Below, in pieces: positions 17,195 to 24,727 of a stretch of 64,000 nt of DNA. The DNA is taken from the NCBI GenBank assembly GCA_022826205.1, contig JAJDVJ010000162.1:1-64000 (forward strand), in the 5' to 3' direction. Position numbers and translations under genes: made by a program. The notes below the pieces were generated by a model. The model saw only the letters and a program-made list of their open reading frames with translations, was not told the DNA's origin and did no database searches. Origin of the DNA: Silicimonas sp. (GTDB lineage: Bacteria; Pseudomonadota; Alphaproteobacteria; Rhodobacterales; Rhodobacteraceae). How positions within the stretch are numbered: position 1 is the first letter of the stretch; each line of letters opens with the position of its first letter.

Positions 17195-18024
17195 TGATCC
17201 GCCCCCAGGATTTCGCGCAGCGCATCGCCGATGAGGTTGAAACCGAAGACTGCAATCAGGATCGCGAGGCCTGGGAACACCGTCAGCCACCAGCTGTCCG
17301 GCAGGTAACGCGCGCCTTCGGCCACCATGCTGCCGAGATCCGGCGTTGGCGGCTGCACGCCCAGGCCGAGGAACGACAGCGACGACGCTATTATGATGAC
17401 GAAACCCATATCGAGTGTCATCTTGGTGATGATGGCGGGCAGGCAGTTCGGCAGGATTTCCCGGAGCGTGATGTGCAGCGTCGAGGCACCGATGACCTCC
17501 GCAGCAAGCACGTAGCCCTCTTCGCGCTCGGAGCGTGCGATGTTGTAAACCAGGCGTGCGTACCACGGCCACCACATGGCAGTGACTGCCAGCATGGCAT
17601 TCATGAGCGTCGGCTCAAGCACGCCCATCATGGCGATCGCCAGCACCAGAGGCGGAATCGACAGGAAAACATCCGTAAGGCGCATCAGCACGAACTCGGC
17701 GCGGCCGCCGAGGTAGCCGGCAAAGAGCCCGACAAGCGTGCCGATCGGCGGAGCGATGGCCAGCACCACCACGCCAAGGATCAGCGAGATTCGGAAGGCG
17801 TAAAGGATCCGGCTGAAGAGGTCGCGACCCACGAGATCGGTGCCCATGACGTTTCGTGCCGTGGGGCCCTTGTTGAAGTAGACGAAGTCGACTACCGCCC
17901 CCCTGTGCTCGGGAAAGGGTGCTATGTAGTCCGCCAGAACAGCCGAAAGCACGACCGCTGCCACCAGAATGGCGCCGAGCAGCGACAGTGGATTGCGGAG
18001 CAGGATGATGATGGTGCGCTTCAT
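17191..18024 (-). CDS. ABC transporter permease (DppC-like)
   Basis: This 277-residue inner-membrane permease has a first hydrophobic segment at residues 13-32 and the characteristic periplasmic phrase NVMGTDLVGRDLFSRILYAF. The EAA loop region near ASTLHITLREILPNCLPAII contacts the ATPases. About six membrane helices are expected. The start overlaps the DppB-like gene by 4 nt. Confidence 0.9.
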   Translation of the reverse strand: MKRTIIILLRNPLSLLGAILVAAVVLSAVLADYIAPFPEHRGAVVDFVYFNKGPTARNVMGTDLVGRDLFSRILYAFRISLILGVVVLAIAPPIGTLVGLFAGYLGGRAEFVLMRLTDVFLSIPPLVLAIAMMGVLEPTLMNAMLAVTAMWWPWYARLVYNIARSEREEGYVLAAEVIGASTLHITLREILPNCLPAIITKMTLDMGFVIIIASSLSFLGLGVQPPTPDLGSMVAEGARYLPDSWWLTVFPGLAILIAVFGFNLIGDALREILGADQ

Positions 18025-19049
18025 GAAACGCCCCGCTCCGAATGGCGAATGCGTGGATTGAGGAACGCAATCAGCAGGTCGACGATGAGGTTCACGATCA
18101 GGAAAGTCGCAGAGATGATCAGCACTGTCCCGATGATCGCATTGAGGTCCTTCCTGAGGATCACGGCAACGCCGTAGCGGCTGAGCCCCGGCCAGGCGAA
18201 TACGGCTTCGACCAGGAAGGCATTCCCCAGCATGGCGGCGAAATCGAGCCCGATGATGGTCAGCGAGGGAATCAGCGACGGCTTGAACGCGTATTTCGCG
18301 GCGATTCTCCTGGCCGAGAAACCATAGGCCTGGGCCATCTCGACATAGGGCCTGTCGTAGGTTTCAACCATGTTCGCGCGTGTCAGCCGCGCCGCCTGCC
18401 CGATGCCGGAAACCGCCAGCGCGAAGGCGGGCAGGATGATGTGCCAAAGCACATCGGCAAACGCCGCGCCGTTCCCGGCGAGCAGCGTATCGACCAGCAG
18501 GAACCCGGTAACGCGCGTGATCTCGAAGCTGTCGGTGATCCGTCCTGCGATCGGAAAGATCGGCAGGAAGAACGCAAAGAGCAGCATCAGGATTACCGCC
18601 CAGACGAAGCTCGGCGCCGAGACGCCAAGGAGCGAGACGACGCGGATCAGGTGGTCGGGCCAGCGCCCGCGATAACGCGCCGACCACATGCCGAGCGGCA
18701 AGCCGATGCCGACCATCAGCACCCCGGCAAAGAGCACAAGCTCCAGCGTCGCGGGCAGGAACTGCGCAATGTCCAGCGTCACCGGGCGGTTGGTATAGAG
18801 CGAAACGCCGAGATCGCCCTGCAGAAGATCGGCCACAAAGTATCCGTACTGGACCACGACCGGGTCGTTTAGGTGCAATGCCTCCCGCAAATTGGCCACT
18901 TGTTCCTCGGTCGCGTTCGGCCCCAGCGCGATTCGCGCCGGATCGCCGGGAATCACCCGTGCGATGCCGAAGATCAGCATTGAAACGCCGACGAGCACGA
19001 TCAAGGAAATGCCGAGCCGCCGCGAAAGGAGACGAAGGACAGCAGACAT
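18021..19049 (-). CDS. ABC transporter permease (DppB-like)
   Basis: This 342-residue permease starts with a membrane segment (RRLGISLIVLVGVSMLIFGI) and the family phrase RVIPGDPARIALGPNATEEQ. The EAA region reads YVEMAQAYGFSARRIAAKYA. It forms the translocation pore together with the DppC-like subunit. A strong hairpin at 19071-19096 separates it from the upstream binding-protein gene, which may set the relative expression of the two. Confidence 0.9.
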   Translation of the reverse strand: MSAVLRLLSRRLGISLIVLVGVSMLIFGIARVIPGDPARIALGPNATEEQVANLREALHLNDPVVVQYGYFVADLLQGDLGVSLYTNRPVTLDIAQFLPATLELVLFAGVLMVGIGLPLGMWSARYRGRWPDHLIRVVSLLGVSAPSFVWAVILMLLFAFFLPIFPIAGRITDSFEITRVTGFLLVDTLLAGNGAAFADVLWHIILPAFALAVSGIGQAARLTRANMVETYDRPYVEMAQAYGFSARRIAAKYAFKPSLIPSLTIIGLDFAAMLGNAFLVEAVFAWPGLSRYGVAVILRKDLNAIIGTVLIISATFLIVNLIVDLLIAFLNPRIRHSERGVS

Positions 19050-19070
19050 GGCCGCGGATCCGGTGTGTCA

Positions 19071-19096
19071 CCGCCAGGCCCAGAAGGGCCTGGCGG
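19071..19096 (-). promoter_or_regulatory. intercistronic RNA hairpin after the binding-protein gene
   Basis: CCGCCAGGCCC pairs perfectly with GGGCCTGGCGG around a 4-nt loop, giving an 11-bp GC-rich stem. It lies in the 60-nt gap between the binding protein and the first permease. No U-run follows, so it is more likely an mRNA-stabilising element than a terminator. Such stems commonly raise the level of binding-protein mRNA over permease mRNA. Confidence 0.7.
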
Positions 19097-19109
19097 AACG
19101 GGAGGGAAC

Positions 19110-20699
19110 TCAGTCGTCGGCCACTTCCATCAGGCGGAAACTGAAGCCCATGCCGTCGAGTCCGAACGCGTGGGCCGGATCCGTAAGTGCGGGCGCCTTC
19201 ACCCGGTCGCTGGCGGCAAAGACCGACTGCCGGTCATAGCTGTAGATCGTGGGCGCGATCTCCATCAGGCGCGCATTCAGCATCGAATAGGCTTCCTGGC
19301 GTGCTTCGGGTGTCGGGGCGTTGCGACCGGCTTCCAGGTATTCATCCACCATTGCATCGTTGAGGTATTCCGGCGACTGCCAGGTACCCGGGGTCGAAGA
19401 ATGGTACATGCCGTAGAGCAGCGTGTCCGGGTCGCCCGTCACCGCGTTCACGAAGAGCTGGCTGATGTGCGGCGTGTTTTCGGGCTTGCTGACCTGTTCG
19501 GCGAAGAGGGCCCAAGGCAGCTTGCGGATGTGTGACTTCACGCCGATGTCCGCGAGGTTCGACTGGAAGAGCAACGCGAATCGCTCCTCCAGCGGCACTT
19601 CGGCAATCCAGCTGATCTCGATGTCCAACCCGGCCGGATCGTGGCTGCAGGCGGCAAGGTATTCGCGCGCCTTGTCGAGATCCTGTGCCTGAACCATCGA
19701 GCTGTCATTGGCCCCGAACATGCCGACCGGAATCGCGCCTGTTGAGGGGCTGCCGGCAGAGACATCCTCGGTGATCGCGATCATGCGGATCGCGGTCTGG
19801 TAGTCGAAGGCAGCGCTCAATGCCCGGCGGCAGTTCACGTCGTCCAACGGTGCCTTGGTCGTGTTCATCTTCAGGTAGAATGCTCCGGTTCCGCTTTCGG
19901 TAAAGAGCTGTGCGCCTTCCCTGGCCAGCGCGCCCATCACCTCGGGCGGCAACCACTGGGACGAGATGTCGTGCTCTCCCGTGGCGATAAGCGTTCGCAC
20001 TGTCGACGCCTCCAGCCCGTAGCGCAGGCGCACGGTGTCAGGCGCTGCCTCGGCTATGTCGAGGAAGTAGTCGCCGTTCTTCTCCATGACGGTCTCTTCC
20101 TGCGGGTTGTGCGAGACGACCCGATAGGCCCCGGTGCCGGCGCCGTTGGCGGACAGGAAGGCCTGTCCCCAGTCCTTCATCTCGCCGTCGCCCTCGCCGA
20201 GATTCTCCATGACCAGTTTCTTGTCGACGATGGGCAGTCGCACAAGTGATGCCACGAACGGAGCGTAGGACGAGGAAAGGTTGAAACGGACGGTCGAGGA
20301 ATCGACCGCCTCGGCGCTTTCCACAACGCCAAGGAGATAGGAGAGGCCGGCGCCCAGCGCCTTCATCCGCTCGACCGAGAAGACTACGTCCTCGGCGGTC
20401 AGCGGGTTGCCGCTCTGGAAGTTCACGTCGCTTCTCAGCTTGAATGTGAACGAGTTGCCATCGCTTTCCCAGCTTTCGGCCAGGTGCGGTGCATGGCCCG
20501 GACCTCCCTGCACCGGGAGCACCAACGTGTCGTAGACATTGAACATCAGGATGCTGTCGGCGTAGTCCGACGCCTTGGCCGGGTCGAGTTCGCCGACCGC
20601 AACCTCGTCGAGCCGCATGGTGCCGCCGGCAATGGCAGGGGCGGCCAGCGCAGTCGCTGTCAACAGGCCAGCAGCCAGGGTTGTTTTCCACAGTGTCAT
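19110..20699 (-). CDS. ABC transporter substrate-binding protein, family 5 (DppA/OppA type)
   Basis: This 529-residue periplasmic protein has a signal peptide (residues 1 to about 24, ending LAAPAIAGG). Family 5 features follow: NVYDTLVLPVQGGPGHAPHL, LRSDVNFQSGNPLTAEDVVF, and RRALSAAFDYQ. The usual cargo is peptides or related compounds, nickel, or opines. Its operon with hydantoinase, racemase and M24 peptidase genes suggests a cyclic-dipeptide or hydantoin-like ligand, which is inference. The start overlaps the regulator's stop by 4 nt. Confidence 0.9.
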   Translation of the reverse strand: MTLWKTTLAAGLLTATALAAPAIAGGTMRLDEVAVGELDPAKASDYADSILMFNVYDTLVLPVQGGPGHAPHLAESWESDGNSFTFKLRSDVNFQSGNPLTAEDVVFSVERMKALGAGLSYLLGVVESAEAVDSSTVRFNLSSSYAPFVASLVRLPIVDKKLVMENLGEGDGEMKDWGQAFLSANGAGTGAYRVVSHNPQEETVMEKNGDYFLDIAEAAPDTVRLRYGLEASTVRTLIATGEHDISSQWLPPEVMGALAREGAQLFTESGTGAFYLKMNTTKAPLDDVNCRRALSAAFDYQTAIRMIAITEDVSAGSPSTGAIPVGMFGANDSSMVQAQDLDKAREYLAACSHDPAGLDIEISWIAEVPLEERFALLFQSNLADIGVKSHIRKLPWALFAEQVSKPENTPHISQLFVNAVTGDPDTLLYGMYHSSTPGTWQSPEYLNDAMVDEYLEAGRNAPTPEARQEAYSMLNARLMEIAPTIYSYDRQSVFAASDRVKAPALTDPAHAFGLDGMGFSFRLMEVADD

Positions 20700-21355
20700 T
20701 CTTGGTCTCCCTTTTTGTCAGAATGGGCGCTCGTGCCTTGCGTATTGTCTTTTTGGATGGGTTCATTGGCGTCTTCACCGAAGACGTCCATGGTGCCGCT
20801 CCAGAGGATCGAGACGGTCTGGTCGGTGTGGTTCCAGGTGGCGTGCTTCCTGCGGGAAGCGAAGTGCATCGAGTCCCCCTGTCGCAGTATCTTGCGTTCG
20901 CCTTCGATCTCGACGGTGATTTCGCCCTGCAGCATGTAGAACAGCTCTTCGCCCTCGTGGCTGATCGGCTCACTCCGATGTCCGGGCGGCTCGTGCACGA
21001 TGACCGATCGCAGAGTGCTGCCCGGGAAGTTCGCCGACAGCCGCTCGTAGGAAATCGACCCGTCCGCGACACGATAGCTGACGCGTCGGCTCTTACGTGT
21101 CGTGCCAGTGCTGCTTTCGGGCTGCTCAAGGAATTCCGAAATCGGGCGCTGCAGCACCCGGGCGATAGAACGCAGCGAAGACAGCGAAGGCGCCGCCAGT
21201 CCACGTTCTACCTGCGAGATGAACCCGACCGAAAGGCCGGCATTGTCGGCCACGTACTGCATCGTGAGCTTTGCTTCCTTGCGACAGCGCCTGAGTTGTT
21301 CTCCGAGATCGAGAGCGGTTTCCTCTGGCTGAACTTGCGGCTGCTTTTTTAGCAT
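20696..21355 (-). CDS. XRE-family transcriptional regulator with C-terminal cupin
   Basis: The N-terminal helix-turn-helix (LGEQLRRCRKEAKLTMQYVA, then GLSVGFISQVERGLAAPS) is followed by a cupin domain near residues 115-190 with EPISHEGEELFYMLQGEITV. This is the common architecture of small-molecule-responsive repressors of catabolic operons. It is the first gene of the twelve-gene operon and probably controls its own promoter in the gap upstream. The start at 21355 gives 219 residues; an in-frame ATG at 21436 would add 27 low-complexity residues and is less convincing. Confidence 0.85.
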   Translation of the reverse strand: MLKKQPQVQPEETALDLGEQLRRCRKEAKLTMQYVADNAGLSVGFISQVERGLAAPSLSSLRSIARVLQRPISEFLEQPESSTGTTRKSRRVSYRVADGSISYERLSANFPGSTLRSVIVHEPPGHRSEPISHEGEELFYMLQGEITVEIEGERKILRQGDSMHFASRRKHATWNHTDQTVSILWSGTMDVFGEDANEPIQKDNTQGTSAHSDKKGDQE

Positions 21356-21436
21356 AGGTAAAATTCTGGCGGTGGGATTCGGACCTGTCAAGCTCAAATG
21401 TCCGTTGGTACGGGGCCGGGCATTGCTTGCCATCAA

Positions 21437-22106
21437 CGCCAGCCGTCCGGACGCCTTGCATCATGACGTTCTCCGTTTCGTAGTCACATATTCACCAAAT
21501 TGATCCGAAATCGAGGCTCGGGCGTCGGCTGGTGCAACCGTCTTGCCTGCCTCCGATCGTTGGATTGCGTCATGCAGCCTCCCTGTTCGAAGCGGCCTGG
21601 ATCTCGTGCCACAAAGCGTAACGGACCGTGGCGAATCGCACGTTCCGCCGTGGGCTGCAGACTCGAGAATGCCAGTTCTTTATCGAATCAACATTAAGAA
21701 AGCCGATTTCAACATCCAGACTTTATGCAACAGGGTGTTTCTGCAGACGGTTGCAGTGTATGCATCGGCGACGGCCTAGGTGCCGCGATCCTGTGGACCG
21801 GCAACCGTTGCGTCCTCGCAGGCGTGCCGCGACCGCCCGCCGTCCCGGTGGACGGTTCCCGCAGACGGGGACGACAGCCAAGGCACTGGCGGCATGGCAA
21901 GTCGTCGGGCGCGCGGTGGCCTTGTGCCATTCGAGGGGAGGTTGGGAATTCTGCCAATCGGTTGCCTGTTCTGATCTTGAAAGGTCTCGTTCCAAACCGT
22001 TCGACCTTCACTGTCCGGCGAGAAGCACGGACGGGAAATGCGGCGTTTGGGGCAACCGCCCAAGTCCTGGGTCAAGGTCCCGCGGCGCAAGGACAGAGGG
22101 ATAAAC
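21437..22106. other. intergenic region between hydantoinase operon and CRISPR-Cas operon
   Basis: This 670-bp gap separates divergent transcription units. It must hold the promoters of the minus-strand regulator-led operon and of csb1. The 21480-21560 and 21680-21730 stretches are the most AT-rich. I see no convincing gene, tRNA or repeat. AGAGGGA at 22096-22102 is the ribosome-binding site of csb1. Confidence 0.5.
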
Positions 22107-23321
22107 ATGGCAAGGGAAATCGATCTCGACGCCCTGATTCAAGGATGCGACGACTCCGCGACGGACAGTGGAATCAGGCTCCATACAGAGCTCGAACCCC
22201 TGAATGGACGAGGTGGACCCGTCAAGCCGGCGGTCTATGCCAGCCACAGCGGACCGCGGTTCCAGGAAGATCGCCGATGGGCGAGCGTGGACGATACAGA
22301 ACCCACCCGAGTCATCGTGATCGACAACATACCGTCGCAGACAAATCGTCTGGAAGATGCGCTGCGCAGGGAACGCGTGTCGGTTGGCGTGCCGGAGCTT
22401 GTCCTTGATCTTTCCGACCTTTCGCACCTGCCATCGCATCTGCCGCGCAGTATTTCGAGCCTGCAGTTTCCGCATCGGAACGCCGACGCATACCTGCGCG
22501 ATGCAATGCTGGAAGATGAGAATTTCCTTGCAACGGAAGTCGGCAAGGAAATCTTTGGAGCGACCGCCCAGACATGCGGGCCGCTAATGGCATGGTTCCC
22601 GCAGTCTCTGCTGTTTGGGTTCTGGCAGTCCCATCTTGGAAGGAAACGCAGCAACACAAAGCATGCCCGGTCCTGGGTTTCGGAAATCGTCGGCTGGCAA
22701 CCAGCGACAGCGGAAACCAGGAGGCTCGGAATGAAGGGCGACCCATTGAATCTCAACATAGACTCGAAGCTCCGGATCGATCCTGATGACCAGACGAAGT
22801 GGGACATTACGACCGAGGCAAGGAAAAGGGACCGATCTGACGAAGGAAAGGGCACAAGATTGTCTGAAATCGGTCACGGCCAAGCATTGTTTCGCGAGAT
22901 GGAACAGGCACCGGCGGCGGTGTCATTCACTCGCATAACGCAACAGGCAACCATTTCGTTTGCACAGCTCCGTCGCGTAAGTCTCGGTGATGACCGCCCG
23001 AATGCCGATGCGGCCGCGCGCGCACTGCTCGTAGCGTTGGGTTTGCATGCTCACAATCTTGCCTTCGGCCGCGGCTTTGCCCTGCGTTCGGGCGCCGAAC
23101 TGGAGCCGCGCAAGACAACAGGCACGTGGCTCGGTGGCGGAACGGACGAAAGCTGTGAGACAGGGGACAGCCAGGCAACTGCAAGGCTTCTGCAGGAAGC
23201 CAGGACACACGCAGCAGCGGAGGGCGTTCCACTTGACGGATGGGACCAGCAGGTCATCTTGAAACCCAAGCGGCAGCTCAGGAAGACAATCCTCGAAACC
23301 TGGCCGGAGCTGGGCGGCTGA
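22107..23321 (+). CDS. csb1: type I-G CRISPR-associated Cas7 (Csb1)
   Basis: This 404-residue protein matches the Csb1/GSU0053 family, the Cas7 backbone subunit of type I-G (formerly I-U) Cascade. Family hallmarks are VIVIDNIPSQTNRLEDAL near residue 72, the LQFPHRNADAYLRDAM block near 120, and CGPLMAWFPQSLLFGFWQSH near 155, followed by SWVSEIVGW. The ATG at 22107 follows AGAGGGA; upstream in-frame sequence is not family-like. It opens the cas operon and overlaps csb2 by one base (TGATG). Confidence 0.9.
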   Translation: MAREIDLDALIQGCDDSATDSGIRLHTELEPLNGRGGPVKPAVYASHSGPRFQEDRRWASVDDTEPTRVIVIDNIPSQTNRLEDALRRERVSVGVPELVLDLSDLSHLPSHLPRSISSLQFPHRNADAYLRDAMLEDENFLATEVGKEIFGATAQTCGPLMAWFPQSLLFGFWQSHLGRKRSNTKHARSWVSEIVGWQPATAETRRLGMKGDPLNLNIDSKLRIDPDDQTKWDITTEARKRDRSDEGKGTRLSEIGHGQALFREMEQAPAAVSFTRITQQATISFAQLRRVSLGDDRPNADAAARALLVALGLHAHNLAFGRGFALRSGAELEPRKTTGTWLGGGTDESCETGDSQATARLLQEARTHAAAEGVPLDGWDQQVILKPKRQLRKTILETWPELGG

Positions 23322-24727
23322 TGTTCACGATTTCGGTGGAGTTTCTTCATGGCACGTTTCGAGGCGACCCGGATGGCACTGCGAACACAGGCGGTCTCGA
23401 GCATGGAGAGTGGCCACCTGCGCCGGCACGCCTGTTCGCGGCATTCGTCGCGTCAGACGGATCCGGAAGGAACTGCCGGGTAACCGACGGCAACGAACTT
23501 TGCTGGCTCGAGAGCCTTCCTCCACCGGTGATTCGAGCCGTGCCAGACATTCATCATCAATCGCTACGACCACGATACGTCGTCCGGCACGAGAGAACGG
23601 CGTCGAAATCCACCCACCAGGGATATGTCGCGCGTACCGGCACGCTTGTCCGGCAGGGCGTTCGTGTGGCGCTGCGTGATTCGCGGGTTGTCTACGAGTG
23701 GGACGATGAGCCGCCAGCGACCGTGCTTGAGGGACTCCGATGCCGCGCGGCCAGAATCGGGTATCTTGGGGCATCTGACTCGCCCGTGCGCGTTGCCATC
23801 GCTGCCGGCGAAAGACTGCCGGGCCCGTCGGATGCCTTCGTGCCGGATCCGGACGGTGAAATCACCATCGCCGTTCCCAAAAGCGGCGATCTGCTGATGC
23901 TCGATCAAATGCACGCTCAATGGACAGAGCGCGGCGCCTCGGTCAGCCGTTCGCAGTTTCCCGCGTTGCGCCACGATGCGTGGTATCGGTCTCCGAAGGC
24001 CGCCAAGAGGATCGACCAAGGAAATGCAGTCGCGTGGCTGGCTCTTCGCCCGGCGCAGCCAGGGCGTCGCGTATCCGCAGTGACTGCACTGTTCAAGGAA
24101 GCTGTCCTGAGTCGGCACCAACGCATGCATGGCGAACCGTCACCACTGCTGCACGGCCACGGCTTCAAGAAAAGCGGCTATGAGCTTGCACGATATCTGG
24201 CGCTGCCCGACGTCGGCAGACCTTGGTCAAACGGACGGCTGCACGGCCTTGCTCTCTGGCTGCCTCCCGGCACAGACGCCAGCACGCGAAGAAAGGCCCG
24301 CGATGCCGCGATGGACCTGAGGCGGCTCTCCGGACGAGGCGTGGACGTGTCAGTTGCGCCAAGAAGCAGCGAGGAGAGTGCATGGGCTGCCGACCCCAGC
24401 CGCTGGTGCCGCCCATCGAAGACCTGGGTTACTGCGATTCCCGCCATTCATGAGCGACGACGGCCTCTCGACCTGGAAGAGATAACCCGCTGGTGCCGCC
24501 ACGCAGGCTTGCCAGAACCGGTGGAATTTCGCTCGTCGCGTACCCCGTTTCGAACTGGGGCGCTCGACCTGGCTCCCATCGAGGTGAACCGGGCAGGCCG
24601 ACCGGGGCTTCCCTACTCGCATGTCGAGCTTCAATTCGACGAGCCGGTTTCAGGACCGGTCGCGATCGGGTCGGGCCGACAACGCGGCTTCGGGCTGTGC
24701 GAGCCAGTTTCTGAGGAGCCCGGATGA
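23321..24727 (+). CDS. csb2: type I-G CRISPR-associated Cas5-Cas6 fusion (Csb2)
   Basis: This 468-residue protein is the GSU0054/Csb2 family, the signature of type I-G. The N-terminal Cas5-like part begins MFTISVEFLHGTFRG and continues EWPPAPARLFAAFVAS. The C-terminal Cas6-like part ends with the glycine-rich loop GPVAIGSGRQRGFGLCEP. It should bind the crRNA 5' handle and process precursor crRNA. The start by TGATG overlap and the stop by ATGA overlap with cas3 show tight coupling. Confidence 0.9.
   Translation: MFTISVEFLHGTFRGDPDGTANTGGLEHGEWPPAPARLFAAFVASDGSGRNCRVTDGNELCWLESLPPPVIRAVPDIHHQSLRPRYVVRHERTASKSTHQGYVARTGTLVRQGVRVALRDSRVVYEWDDEPPATVLEGLRCRAARIGYLGASDSPVRVAIAAGERLPGPSDAFVPDPDGEITIAVPKSGDLLMLDQMHAQWTERGASVSRSQFPALRHDAWYRSPKAAKRIDQGNAVAWLALRPAQPGRRVSAVTALFKEAVLSRHQRMHGEPSPLLHGHGFKKSGYELARYLALPDVGRPWSNGRLHGLALWLPPGTDASTRRKARDAAMDLRRLSGRGVDVSVAPRSSEESAWAADPSRWCRPSKTWVTAIPAIHERRRPLDLEEITRWCRHAGLPEPVEFRSSRTPFRTGALDLAPIEVNRAGRPGLPYSHVELQFDEPVSGPVAIGSGRQRGFGLCEPVSEEPG

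Noticed and set aside
19071-19096. Intercistronic stem as a transcription terminator
   Set aside because: No T-run follows on the minus strand, and the operon clearly continues downstream.
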